Notes under the pieces: generated by a model
Told to the model about the DNA's origin: nothing
The model's input: only the letters and a program-made list of their open reading frames with translations
Database searches by the model: none
Translations under genes and position numbers: made by a program
Origin: Bacteroidaceae bacterium
GTDB taxonomy: Bacteria > Bacteroidota > Bacteroidia > Bacteroidales > Barnesiellaceae_A
Length of the DNA: 48,054 nt
Assembly (NCBI GenBank): GCA_017531985.1
Contig: JAFXJY010000010.1
Location: 1-48,054, forward strand
Direction: 5' to 3'
Part shown: positions 25,933 to 34,668 of the stretch, piece after piece
Layout: each line of letters opens with the position of its first letter
Numbering within the stretch: the first letter of the stretch is position 1

Positions 25933-25960
25933 GCGAGAGGATGTAAATGTTAATTTAATT

Positions 25961-25990
25961 AAACAACGCAATCGGTTGCGTTGTTTTTTT
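25961..25990 (+). terminator. Terminator after the MBL gene
   Basis: 11-bp stem AAACAACGCAA/TTGCGTTGTTT with a TCGG loop followed by T-run. It is 225 bp from the stop because E5 lies between. Confidence 0.9.
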
Positions 25991-26034
25991 GTTTTAAAGC
26001 CCTAAATAAAATATTAATAGGAGAGCTAATTGCC

Positions 26035-26042
26035 TATCTTCG
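26035..26042 (+). promoter_or_regulatory. Promoter -7 element of the starch-binding protein gene
   Basis: TATCTTCG 39 bp before ATG 26082; only a weak A/T-rich -33 element. Confidence 0.55.
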
Positions 26043-26081
26043 CAATCATTAAACGTAACATAATCTTAAAATTTATACATC

Positions 26082-28061
26082 ATGAGAAAAGTTTTACTCT
26101 TTTTAAGTGCAATTTTAGCACTCAGTGCATCGGCATTAACTTACAATGTGGAAGTTCCTGCCGGTACCAAAGCCTGTTATATTGCAGGTAATATGAATAA
26201 CTGGTCGCACCAAGAGATGACCAAAGTCGATGCTACTCACTATACAATAGATATAGCGGGAGCGTCAGAGTCGGACAAATATAAGTACAGCAGTGGTCCC
26301 GGATGGAATTATGTAGAGAAAAATGCTGATGGAAGCGAAATGCAAGATCGCTCATATTCGGCCAACGATGTTGTGGCTCGTTGGGCTTCGGTATATGATC
26401 CCGGAACAGGAGAAGTGAAACCCGAAGGCGATATTTCAATATATCTGCAAGTAGAAGGTGCTTATTCACCTGCCAATCTCTATGTGTGGGACTCGGCAAC
26501 AAGTGCTACTCTGAATGGATCATGGCCGGGAACAGCAATGACTACCATTGAGAATGTGAGTGGTGTGGATTATTATGTAACTACTTTCACCAAGCCCGCG
26601 AATGCCATCAATATTATTTTCAATAATGGTCAAGGAAATCAGACCGCTGACATATTGGGTATAACCAAGACTACATATTATCGTTTGAGCGGTAATACTG
26701 CTATTGAAGTAACACCCGGTGTGGTTGAAGAAGATGGTGTTACTTACAACGTAACAGTTCCCGACGGTACTCCTGCTTGCTACATTGCAGGTGAAATGAA
26801 TAACTGGTCGTTCACTCAGATGGAGATGGTTGATGAAACTCACTACACTATTACCATTGCCAACGCAACCAAGAGTATGAAATACAAATATTGTGCATCG
26901 GCCTCATGGGATAATGTAGAGATGAAAGCCAATGGTAAAGATGATGTTCAAGACCGCACTTACAGCGAAAACGATGTTGTTGAGGCTTGGAAAGGTATCT
27001 CTACTCAACCCGAAACACCCGAGACACTTGTTTACGACGTAACCGTTCCTGCCGGAACCCCCGCTTGTTACATTGCCGGTGATATGAACAGTTGGTCGTT
27101 TACAGCTATGACTAAGGTTGACGAAACTCACTATACTATCACTTTCGATAATGTAACCAAGTCGACCCAATACAAGTATACTTGTGGCGAAGGCTGGGAG
27201 TATGTAGAGGTTCAAGCCGATGGAAGCGATGTAGGTAACCGCTCATGGAGTGATGCTGATGTAGTAGCCGCTTGGAAAACAGCTGCTCCTCAACCCGAAA
27301 CACCCGAGACACTTGTTTACGACGTAACCGTTCCTGCCGGAACCCCCGCTTGTTACATTGCCGGTGATATGAACAGTTGGTCGTTTACAGCTATGACTAT
27401 GGTTGACGAAACTCACTATACTATCACCTTCGATAATGTAACCAAGTCGACCCAATACAAGTATACTTGTGGCGAAGGCTGGGACTATGTAGAGGTTCAA
27501 GCCGATGGTAGCGATATGGGTAACCGCTCATGGAGTGATGCTGATGTAGTAGCCGCTTGGAAAACAGTTGCTTCTCAACCCGAAACTCCCGGTACACTTG
27601 TTTACAACGTAACCGTTCCTGATGGTACTTATGCATGTTATATTGCCGGTGGCATGAATGACTGGACATTTACCGAAATGACAAAAGTTGATGAAAATCA
27701 TTACACCATTGCATTCGACAATGTTACCAAGTCGACTGAGTATAAATACTTCTGTGGTCCTGAGTTTACCTATGCCGAGTGTTTAGCCGACGGAACTTTC
27801 CGTGGCAATCGTACTTGGGCGGAGAATGACGTAGTGGAAAACTGGGAAACTTGGTCGAGCGTGGCCGGTGTTGAAACAACTGATGCCAAGGTATTTGGTG
27901 CTAATGATGTTCTATGCATTCGTACAACCAAGGAAATTTCTCTCAATATCTACAATGCACAAGGTATGCTGGTGAAAGCTGTTGTTGTAGATGGTGATGC
28001 CGACATCAACCTTGCAGCCGGTCTATACATAGTAAATGGTGTGAAAGTATTGGTGTACTAA
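26082..28061 (+). CDS. Secreted carbohydrate-binding protein: five CBM-like repeats, one starch-binding module
   Basis: 659 aa. Signal peptide MRKVLLFLSAILALSASA. Five repeats of about 90 residues have the pattern YxVxVPxGTxACYIAGxMNxW...MxxVDxxHYTI...YKYxxGxxWxYVE...RxWSxxDVVxxW, at about 21-104, 220-305, 316-405, 411-500 and 506-595. They resemble starch-binding (CBM48/CBM20-like) beta sandwiches. Between repeats 1 and 2, residues about 117-215 resemble a CBM26 starch-binding module (ISIYLQVEGAYSPANLYVWD, LNGSWPGTAM, IIFNNGQGNQT). The end (LNIYNAQGMLVKAVVVDGD, INLAAGLYIVNGVKVLVY) is a sorting domain. There is no catalytic domain. Repeats 3 and 4 are almost identical at DNA level (285-bp tandem), showing a recent duplication. 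Confidence 0.85.
   Translation: MRKVLLFLSAILALSASALTYNVEVPAGTKACYIAGNMNNWSHQEMTKVDATHYTIDIAGASESDKYKYSSGPGWNYVEKNADGSEMQDRSYSANDVVARWASVYDPGTGEVKPEGDISIYLQVEGAYSPANLYVWDSATSATLNGSWPGTAMTTIENVSGVDYYVTTFTKPANAINIIFNNGQGNQTADILGITKTTYYRLSGNTAIEVTPGVVEEDGVTYNVTVPDGTPACYIAGEMNNWSFTQMEMVDETHYTITIANATKSMKYKYCASASWDNVEMKANGKDDVQDRTYSENDVVEAWKGISTQPETPETLVYDVTVPAGTPACYIAGDMNSWSFTAMTKVDETHYTITFDNVTKSTQYKYTCGEGWEYVEVQADGSDVGNRSWSDADVVAAWKTAAPQPETPETLVYDVTVPAGTPACYIAGDMNSWSFTAMTMVDETHYTITFDNVTKSTQYKYTCGEGWDYVEVQADGSDMGNRSWSDADVVAAWKTVASQPETPGTLVYNVTVPDGTYACYIAGGMNDWTFTEMTKVDENHYTIAFDNVTKSTEYKYFCGPEFTYAECLADGTFRGNRTWAENDVVENWETWSSVAGVETTDAKVFGANDVLCIRTTKEISLNIYNAQGMLVKAVVVDGDADINLAAGLYIVNGVKVLVY
27006..27575 (+). 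repeat. Tandem 285-bp coding duplication
   Basis: 27006-27290 and 27291-27575 are nearly identical, each encoding one 95-residue CBM-like repeat; only a handful of substitutions are seen. A third diverged unit begins at 27576. Such identity allows slippage or recombination to change repeat number. Confidence 0.9.
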
Positions 28062-28073
28062 TATTACCACAAT

Positions 28074-28107
28074 CAAGGCGAGGGTATGGCAAAGCATCCT
28101 CGCCTTG
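28074..28107 (+). terminator. Terminator of the starch-binding protein gene
   Basis: 10-bp stem CAAGGCGAGG/CCTCGCCTTG (28074-28083, 28098-28107), 12 bp after the stop, followed by TTGTAATAA. Confidence 0.8.
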
Positions 28108-28117
28108 TTGTAATAAC

Positions 28118-28150
28118 AGAGGGTCGGTTCGCATGATGAACCGACCCTCT
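28118..28150 (-). terminator. Second hairpin in the convergent gap, facing lptB
   Basis: Perfect 13-bp stem AGAGGGTCGGTTC/GAACCGACCCTCT with a 7-nt loop, 57 bp after the lptB stop. T-run is weak on the minus strand. Confidence 0.75.
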
Positions 28151-28207
28151 TGTTATGTCTTATCTGTAATGGATGATGGGGTAATGCTTGAAGAGAATAA
28201 CGATAGT

Positions 28208-28993
28208 TTAATCGAACTTCTTGCGACGGAATATAAAACTGCGACCTAAGTATTTCTCTCGAACCACCGGATTCTCTGCCAATTCTTCCGATGTACCTTG
28301 GAACAATATTTTACCCTCAAACAGCAAGTAAGCACGATCGGTAATACTCAATGTCTCGGGAGCATTGTGGTCGGTTATGAGTATACCTATATTTTTTTCT
28401 TTGAGTTTGTATACAATGTATTGAATATCCTCAACGGCAATGGGATCGACACCGGCAAACGGTTCGTCAAGCATGATGAACTTGGGGTCGATAGCCAAAC
28501 AGCGTGCTATCTCGGTGCGGCGTCGCTCTCCACCCGACAATTGATCGCCTAAGTTTCTGCGTACCTTGCCTAAGCGAAATTCGGCTATAAGGCTTTCGAG
28601 CTTCTCTCGTTGATATTCTTCGGTAGTATTGGTCATTTGTAGTACGGCACGAATATTATCCTCGACCGACAGTTTGCGAAATACCGAAGGCTCTTGTGCC
28701 AAGTAACCAATGCCATGTTGAGCCCGCTTGTATACCGGATAGTTGGTAATATCCAATTCGTTTAGGTAGATGTGTCCCTCGTTGGGTGGAACAAGACCGG
28801 TAGTCATATAGAATGTTGTAGTTTTTCCGGCTCCGTTAGGACCCAGCAAACCAACAATCTCTCCTTGTGTCACATTGATGGATACATGATTGACCACAGT
28901 ACGTTGGCGATACTTTTTCACCAAATCCTCGGTACGCAATACCATTCCGGTATTTGACTCACTGATATTATGCTCTAACTTATCGGTATTCAT
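28208..28993 (-). CDS. lptB: LPS export ABC transporter ATPase LptB
   Basis: 261 aa from ATG 28993; an internal start at 28945 ([17 protein letters not shown], 245 aa) matches the family's normal N-terminus and may be the true one. It powers LptFG in moving lipopolysaccharide from the inner membrane through the Lpt bridge. Walker [15 protein letters not shown]-loop [15 protein letters not shown], signature [16 protein letters not shown], Walker [16 protein letters not shown] and H-loop ILITDHN are all intact. The EPSVFRKL segment is typical of LptB rather than LivG. TACATTTG at 29002-29009 lies just before ATG 28993, which would give only 2-4 nt of leader and favours the internal start. Confidence 0.95.
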   Translation of the reverse strand: MNTDKLEHNISESNTGMVLRTEDLVKKYRQRTVVNHVSINVTQGEIVGLLGPNGAGKTTTFYMTTGLVPPNEGHIYLNELDITNYPVYKRAQHGIGYLAQEPSVFRKLSVEDNIRAVLQMTNTTEEYQREKLESLIAEFRLGKVRRNLGDQLSGGERRRTEIARCLAIDPKFIMLDEPFAGVDPIAVEDIQYIVYKLKEKNIGILITDHNAPETLSITDRAYLLFEGKILFQGTSEELAENPVVREKYLGRSFIFRRKKFD

Positions 28994-29001
28994 ATTCGCT
29001 A

Positions 29002-29009
29002 CAAATGTA
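29002..29009 (-). promoter_or_regulatory. Promoter -7 element of lptB
   Basis: TACATTTG on the minus strand, with T-rich sequence about 20 nt upstream in place of a clean TTTG. Confidence 0.55.
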
Positions 29010-29090
29010 CGACAAAGATTGTGCAGAAAAAAGACTTTGTTGCCTTTTTTTGAGAATGATTGCCTCTTTATAGCGGATATTTAACAAAAT

Positions 29091-29198
29091 AGGATAGTGC
29101 CTCCTTGGGGGCTGACACTATCCTACCGTTGTTTATGATATGAAGCCGTATCAGAATTGACATTCCATTGCACTCGTGTGAATCTTGATACAGCTTCA
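29091..29198 (-). terminator. Two hairpins ending the leucine-rich-repeat gene
   Basis: First in the direction of transcription is an imperfect stem, 29141-29153 with 29186-29198 (12 of 13 pairs). Then comes AGGATAGTG/CACTATCCT (29091-29099, 29116-29124) with an inner CCTCC/GGGGG, followed on the minus strand by ATTTTGTT. Confidence 0.75.
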
Positions 29199-29215
29199 AT
29201 GTTGTAAATAAAAGA

Positions 29216-32200
29216 CTACCGGACTACTAATGTACGAGTTGTAAAGTTATCGCCTTGCCACACTCTCACTATGTACATGCCCGATGCTACGTTCATCGAC
29301 ATATTGTCCCACACGTTCGATTGGTGTATGAGACTGCCATCGATTGAGTAAATTTCAACCTTTACATGCTCGGTTGTGGCAACATGAATACTCTTATGAC
29401 CGGCATATATACGAGTCGAATTGTCCTTCGTATCATTTACAGCATCATCACTGTTAAAGATGGCTTGAACTTGGCAATAGGCACCTATCATAAATGTTTC
29501 GCCTTCAATTCTCTCATTGTTATTGAGCATGATAGAGTTGTAGATGTATCCTTCGTCGGGAGTAGCCACTACGGTAATAGTACTATTGCGAAGGGTTGTT
29601 GTACCCGACAATATTTCATTATTGTCAACGTCATACAATCTGATAGAGCCATTTTCCGAAGGTAATATGTCGATATATGCAGTTTCGCATCCGTTGCCAT
29701 TGCCTGCAATATTGATATTCCAGCCTTTCGATGTGGCTATTGAAGCATCGGCTCCGTAGGCATCGTTGGGATACTCTTCTCCGGCTTGTCCTACGTTCAA
29801 CGGATAGCCGGCTATGGCTTCTTGTTCTTCCGTAGTAAGTTCGGGATATTGGGGGAGCGAGTAGTAGATGTCGTTGAGTTGACATGCTGTAAGACCGTTT
29901 CCTCCTATCTTTAATTGTTTCAAGTGTCTAAGATTACTTACATCCAGTAATGTGATGGCATTGTTCTCTATTGATAGTAATTCGATGCTATTGTTACTTG
30001 ATAAGTCGAGTGCTGTTATGTTGTTGTTGCTTATTGACAACTCCACAAGCTCAACATTCTGTGTCAGGTTCAACTCTTGCAAGTTGTTGTTGGCGGCTAA
30101 GAAATACCACAAGCCCGGAAGTTGGGAGAGATTGACCGATGTGATGTTATTGCCTGTAATGTTGATGTATGACAAGTCGGGGGTATAATCAAAGTTGATA
30201 GTCTCAATCCGATTATTCTTGGCATCCAAATATCGTAATTTGGGAGTCTGTGAAAGATCGAGCTGCGAGAGCATCGCAATGCCGTCCTCTTCCCATCCGT
30301 AACCATCGCTGTAACATTCGAGTTGTAACAGATTGGATGCTCCGGTAAGATTTAATTCTTTGATAGCTGTGTAGCTCACGCCCAAAACCTCCAATTGACT
30401 TTGTCCCGTAAGGTCGATTGATTGTACGGGATTCCAGTATAGGTCAAGGTATTCAAGCATCGTATTTTGTGACAGGTCTATGGCTGTAATGCGGTTGTCC
30501 CAACCTACAAAGTATGGTTCGCTTTCGAAGTTGGCATATGTTACGTTACCATATATGGTAATTGTATTGCCCACCGACGAGCCTTCGATGCGACCTCCGG
30601 CTATCTGGTAATCGGCATATTGTGGTATTTCGTATTCCTGACGTGAGCCGTTACCCCAGTCTATTTCAATGGTGTTAACTTCATCAGGTCCTCCCAGTTG
30701 GAATGACAAAGGAATACCTTGGGTTGTTGTAAATGAGATTGACTTCTCGTCAACGTCAAAGTTGACTTTAACTGTTGCCTCTTCGTTAATAACAAACCAA
30801 TTGTTCTCAATAACCTTGCCATTAACTTCGATATTCTTAAATTGGTATCCGGATTGTGGATAAGCAAAGATAACAATGGGAACACCTATGTTCGCTTTGT
30901 CGGTTACTTCGTTGAATTTCTGATAGTATGGAGCAGCCCATTGAGCTATGGCAAATGTTCCGTTGTCGGTTGAATACTCAGTCATTGTGTAGGATTGTTC
31001 GGTATTTATGCCACCAAACAAGCCGGTAATATCTATTGTCTTACCTGTCTTTTCGGCATCAATGGTTATTGATACAAGGTCGTTAAGGGCAGTTCCATCG
31101 CCGGTAATATCGGTTTTCCAACCCATATCTTCGCTATTGGGATAAGATGTGTCGGATGTCTCGCCGTTTGAACCTTCTATTAGCAACGTGTTATTGTATG
31201 AACGACCGTAGTGAATGGGTAGTGTCATGTACATGCAGTTGAGGGCTGCTGCTGTTAGATTGCTGTTATTTCTTACATCGATATACTCAAAACGTCCACC
31301 GGGATTGACATAATTGAAGTAGAAGTAATCGCACAATGTATTGGCAGCCTCGAAGCGTTTTAAGTTAAATGTATTAGTAAGGTCAATATACGATATGGGA
31401 TTGCTTGATATATTGATATTTTGCAACATGGTATTTTTCAATACATCTATTTTCTTCAACTCATTGCTGTCGCATCGTAAGGTTGTGAGCAGCACATTGT
31501 TGGATACATCGAGCGATGTGAGTCGATTGGAGGAACATTGCAGATGAGTCAATTGCGAATTTTGTGAAACATCTATTGTTGTCAGTTGGTTTCTCGAACA
31601 GTCAAATTGTTCCAAGTCGCGACACGCTGTGATATCTACTTGGGGTATAAAATTGCCATCGATCGACAGATATTTCAATGCCGGATAGTAGTCGTCAATA
31701 ACAAAGTCTTCCATCAATACGTTGTTGCTCAGATGCAAAGATGTGAGTTGTGGCATTGTTATGGGGTAGAAGTGTGACAAGTCTCCATTACTCAGGTCTA
31801 TTTTTTCAATATTACGGCTCTCCTCGGGGAGTGCAATAAAGATGGACGTGAAAAGGGGATTGTTCTTAACATAAAGACTTTTAAGATTTACCAGACTCTC
31901 TATGTTGAGACATACAAGATTATTGTCATTGAGGTTTAATGATTGAAGTGTTTCGCTAAAAATTTCCAGACCCAACGTAGGATTATTTTCGGTACTGTTA
32001 GTCAGCTGGTTGTTGTTCAGTTCAAGAATTTCAAGTGGAGCAACATCACCAATAAAAGAAATATCGGTGATTTCGTTCTGCGATAAATAGAGTTTTGTTA
32101 ATGCGGTCTGGTTACTTATCTCCACTTGTGTAATGTGTAAATTTGTGGCGGTAAGCGACACCACATTACCGGTAATGGTAATCGTCTCGCCTTTCAATGT

Positions 32201-32425
32201 TCCGGCTACACGTTGCATGTAGGGAATGTCGTTGGGCGAAATGTTGTGAGTCGTTGTTGTGCCGTCTCCCCAGTCGACCGTCAACGGATCATTACTCGAT
32301 GTTGAATACATGGTAAAAACCATTTCATCTCCTATTTCTGCGGCACTTGTGATGCGAATTGTGTTTTGTGCCAATAGTGTTGTTGTTGCAAGGAGCAACA
32401 ATGATAATAAAGTAATTTTTCTCAT
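29216..32425 (-). CDS. Large secreted leucine-rich-repeat protein with type IX-like sorting domain
   Basis: 1069 aa from ATG 32425 (MRKITLLSLLLLATTTLLAQ, signal peptide). The frame opens at 32518, but TATATTTG (32516-32523) is the likely -7 box there. Two similar halves each start with a PKD-like strand bearing a WGDG/WGNG turn (LTVDWGDGTTT; IEIDWGNGSRQ), followed by 20-22-residue leucine-rich repeats (LNLNDNNLVCLNIESLVNLK; LDVSNNVLLTTLRCDSNEL; INITGNNITSVNLSQLPGL). Between and after are InlB-type beta-grasp segments with cell-wall-like strands (KTIDITGLFGG; GSIRLYDVDNNEILSGTTTL). The tail VKVEIYSIDGSLIHQSN to SGMYIVRVWQGDNFTTRTLVV is a sorting domain. Probably a surface adhesin or ligand-binding protein; the partner is unknown. 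Confidence 0.85.
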   Translation of the reverse strand: MRKITLLSLLLLATTTLLAQNTIRITSAAEIGDEMVFTMYSTSSNDPLTVDWGDGTTTTHNISPNDIPYMQRVAGTLKGETITITGNVVSLTATNLHITQVEISNQTALTKLYLSQNEITDISFIGDVAPLEILELNNNQLTNSTENNPTLGLEIFSETLQSLNLNDNNLVCLNIESLVNLKSLYVKNNPLFTSIFIALPEESRNIEKIDLSNGDLSHFYPITMPQLTSLHLSNNVLMEDFVIDDYYPALKYLSIDGNFIPQVDITACRDLEQFDCSRNQLTTIDVSQNSQLTHLQCSSNRLTSLDVSNNVLLTTLRCDSNELKKIDVLKNTMLQNINISSNPISYIDLTNTFNLKRFEAANTLCDYFYFNYVNPGGRFEYIDVRNNSNLTAAALNCMYMTLPIHYGRSYNNTLLIEGSNGETSDTSYPNSEDMGWKTDITGDGTALNDLVSITIDAEKTGKTIDITGLFGGINTEQSYTMTEYSTDNGTFAIAQWAAPYYQKFNEVTDKANIGVPIVIFAYPQSGYQFKNIEVNGKVIENNWFVINEEATVKVNFDVDEKSISFTTTQGIPLSFQLGGPDEVNTIEIDWGNGSRQEYEIPQYADYQIAGGRIEGSSVGNTITIYGNVTYANFESEPYFVGWDNRITAIDLSQNTMLEYLDLYWNPVQSIDLTGQSQLEVLGVSYTAIKELNLTGASNLLQLECYSDGYGWEEDGIAMLSQLDLSQTPKLRYLDAKNNRIETINFDYTPDLSYINITGNNITSVNLSQLPGLWYFLAANNNLQELNLTQNVELVELSISNNNITALDLSSNNSIELLSIENNAITLLDVSNLRHLKQLKIGGNGLTACQLNDIYYSLPQYPELTTEEQEAIAGYPLNVGQAGEEYPNDAYGADASIATSKGWNINIAGNGNGCETAYIDILPSENGSIRLYDVDNNEILSGTTTLRNSTITVVATPDEGYIYNSIMLNNNERIEGETFMIGAYCQVQAIFNSDDAVNDTKDNSTRIYAGHKSIHVATTEHVKVEIYSIDGSLIHQSNVWDNMSMNVASGMYIVRVWQGDNFTTRTLVVR

Positions 32426-32515
32426 AAAACTTGTGTTTTTCGTTGGTTTCTTTCTTGTTGAATGATGATTGATGTTATTGGTTGCAAAATTTAAGTAATA
32501 TTCGTTCGTTGCTGG

Positions 32516-32523
32516 CAAATATA
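32516..32523 (-). promoter_or_regulatory. Promoter -7 element of the leucine-rich-repeat gene
   Basis: TATATTTG on the minus strand, about 85 nt of leader to ATG 32425. It overlaps the alternative ATG at 32518 and so excludes it. Confidence 0.55.
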
Positions 32524-32678
32524 GATATTATTGTGCGTAAATTGTTAATGATAATTCATAATTTATATTTTTTTTGATATATATCAATAAAATATCAAAC
32601 CCCGATAAAAACATGTTATTGAGTATTCGTTGCTATTGAGTTGTGTGCAAGTGATTTGAGCTATTGTGATTCATGTGT

Positions 32679-32857
32679 GGGATGTTCTATAAATTAGTAA
32701 AAAGCTGAATCTTTCCATTTCAGTTGTTTCTGGCTTTATTGTGCTATCTTTTCAATAATTGCTCGGTTACAATGCTCGCATTGCACCCTCTTAACAAATT
32801 GGGAAACTTCCTGAAATAAAATTTTTGGTCAACTTGACCTAATTTGTAGAACATCCC
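32679..32857 (-). repeat. MITE-like element E2 (subfamily A, 179 bp)
   Basis: Termini GGGATGTTCTATAAATTAG and, inwards from the right, GGGATGTTCTACAAATTAGG. Its reverse complement aligns with E1 and E3, including the core CAATGCGAGCATTGTAAC. It lies downstream of the YciF-like gene stop. No target duplication seen. Confidence 0.8.
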
Positions 32858-32914
32858 TTAGTGGAATACCCATAGTTGGCAAGACTTTATCCGGAGACTC
32901 CGAGTTGATTAGAA

Positions 32915-33448
32915 TCATTCGGAGGCAGCACATTCATTGATGCAATCCTCGGCTAAGATGGTCAGATTGACGTCGGCTTGTTTTTCCTCTGCAAGAATGC
33001 GTTGCAGCATCTCGGCTACCTCGGTTTCGCCCATGTGCAGTGCCAGAACCGACAGTGTGCCGTAAGAGGCTATTTCATAATGTTCGGCTTTCTGAGCAGC
33101 CATGATAAGTGCTGCATCGCGAGTGTAAGACTCGTGTTGAGTGTCCTCGATGGCACTTTCGGCTTCTTTAATTAGCCCTGCCATGGCATCGCATTTCTTG
33201 GCTTCGGGCTTTTCTCCCAACATGCCGAATATCTCTTCAACCATTATTACCTGTTCCTTCGTTTCATTTACATGTTGTTCGAAGGTCTTCATCAGACGTT
33301 CGTCAGTGGCAGCCTTACGCATGCGAGGAAGGGCTTTGTGCAGAGCTTTCTCTGCCCAGTAGACATCTTTCAATTGGTCGATGAAGAAGTTGCGAAAGTC
33401 GCTACTCTCAATTCGTGCAGTAGTGCGTTTATTTGATTTCTTTTCCAT
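32915..33448 (-). CDS. YciE/YciF-type ferritin-like protein (DUF892)
   Basis: 177 aa. The family forms four-helix ferritin-like bundles with a di-metal site and is often induced by stress. Visible segments are FRNFFIDQLKDVYWAEKALHK (first helix, metal-binding Glu), FEQHVNETKEQVIMVEEIFG, AALIMAAQKAEHYEIASYGT and MLQRILAEEKQADVNLTIL. The N-terminus is short and basic (MEKKSNKRTTARIES), with no signal peptide. The gene is flanked by two subfamily-A MITEs in opposite orientation (E2 after, E3 before). No convincing TAnnTTTG promoter was found in front of it, which may fit a stress sigma factor. Confidence 0.88.
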   Translation of the reverse strand: MEKKSNKRTTARIESSDFRNFFIDQLKDVYWAEKALHKALPRMRKAATDERLMKTFEQHVNETKEQVIMVEEIFGMLGEKPEAKKCDAMAGLIKEAESAIEDTQHESYTRDAALIMAAQKAEHYEIASYGTLSVLALHMGETEVAEMLQRILAEEKQADVNLTILAEDCINECAASE

Positions 33449-33685
33449 AAGAGTGTTATTTAAAGATTTGACCTTTGTATAGTAACTGTTTTTATAACGA
33501 CGGTGAGCGATGAATGTTGATGACTCCTATATTATAGTTTTATAAAATCGATGTAATAATGCAAATGCAGGTTTGTAGTATATCGGAAGTAAAATATGTT
33601 CCTATACTGATGACTCAGAGTAATCCTCCATGAGTTTTTATACATGAATTAATACTTCAAACATGAAAATACCATCAAAATTTTG
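33449..33685. other. Intergenic region between the YciF-like gene and the mlaE promoter
   Basis: AT-rich. No ORF, clear promoter box or strong hairpin could be supported here; the divergent promoter of the YciF-like gene must lie within it. Confidence 0.3.
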
Positions 33686-33693
33686 TATTTTTG
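33686..33693 (+). promoter_or_regulatory. Promoter -7 element of mlaEF
   Basis: TATTTTTG matches TAnnTTTG. The start would fall about 10 bp before MITE E3, which therefore forms nearly the whole 5' leader of mlaE. Confidence 0.45.
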
Positions 33694-33708
33694 CCATCGC
33701 ATTTTTAA

Positions 33709-33898
33709 GGAAGGTTCTATAAATTAGGTCGAGAAGATTTTGAAGATTATTGTAAGGAGATTTCTGATATTTCATCAAGACACAATGCGGGCGTTGTAAC
33801 TGAATGAAAATTAGAAATATACTGCAATAAAATCAAAAGCGACCGAAATAGAAGCGACCGATAACGATGAATTTATATACTGATTTATAGAACATACC
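33709..33898 (+). repeat. MITE-like element E3 (subfamily A, 190 bp) with TTAA target duplication
   Basis: Termini GGAAGGTTCTATAAATTAGG and, inwards from the right, GGTATGTTCTATAAATCAG. TTAA lies on both sides (33705-33708, 33899-33902). Core CAATGCGGGCGTTGTAAC. It ends 23 bp before the mlaE start codon. Confidence 0.85.
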
Positions 33899-33921
33899 TT
33901 AATATAGTATACGACAATTTT

Positions 33922-34668
33922 ATGCTAAGAAATTCGATAACAAGATTTGGCGATTATATACTCCTATTGGGAAAAACTTTTACTAAGCCCGATAAGTGGA
34001 AAGTATTCTTTCGGAATTATGTTGATGAAATCAATAAATTGGGTGTTAATTCAATACCCATAGTACTCATTATATCGGTCTTTATAGGTGCTGTCATTGC
34101 CATACAGATGCAGCTGAATATTATGTCGCCCATGCTGCCTAAGTATACGGTGGGATTGGCTGTTCGCGAGATAATCTTGTTGGAGTTTTCATCGACCATT
34201 ATGGCATTGATATTGGCAGGCAAGGTGGGTTCGAATATCGCATCGGAGATAGGTACCATGCGAGTGACCGAGCAGATAGATGCTATGGATGTGATGGGTA
34301 TCAATAGTGCCAACTACATCATCTTGCCTAAGATAACGGCTATGATTAGCTACATTCCCATTCTTGTAGGATTTAGTATGGCTATGGGATTTTTCGGAGC
34401 CTATGCTATCGCATTTTTTGCCAATCTGATGCCTACACAACAACTTACTTATGGCTTCCAAGCATTTTTTAAGGAGTTCTATGTGTGGTATGCTATATTC
34501 AAGTCGCTTTTCTTTGCGTTCATTATCAGCAGTGTGGCATCCTATTATGGTTACACAGTCAAGGGTGGTTCGCGTGAGGTAGGCTCGGCAAGTACCGATG
34601 CTGTGGTTGTAAGCAGTGTCGCAATACTTGTTGTCGATGTATTAATTACTCAAATTATGATGGGATGA
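33922..34668 (+). CDS. mlaE: MlaE-type ABC transporter permease
   Basis: 248 aa, single MlaE domain with about five or six membrane segments. It is the permease of the MCE/Mla system that moves phospholipids between the envelope membranes and maintains outer-membrane asymmetry. Characteristic segments are IPIVLIISVFIGAVIAIQMQ, FSSTIMALILAGKVGSNIAS, EIGTMRVTEQIDAMDVMGIN and GYTVKGGSREVG. The next gene, mlaF, overlaps by 4 bp (ATGA), so translation is coupled. No MlaD/MCE gene follows; the next gene faces the other way. The leader is almost entirely MITE E3. Confidence 0.93.
   Translation: MLRNSITRFGDYILLLGKTFTKPDKWKVFFRNYVDEINKLGVNSIPIVLIISVFIGAVIAIQMQLNIMSPMLPKYTVGLAVREIILLEFSSTIMALILAGKVGSNIASEIGTMRVTEQIDAMDVMGINSANYIILPKITAMISYIPILVGFSMAMGFFGAYAIAFFANLMPTQQLTYGFQAFFKEFYVWYAIFKSLFFAFIISSVASYYGYTVKGGSREVGSASTDAVVVSSVAILVVDVLITQIMMG

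Noticed and set aside
27006..27575. Possible CRISPR or assembly-error repeat
   Set aside because: The 285-bp units are in frame, encode complete protein modules and differ by scattered substitutions, so they are true coding duplications.
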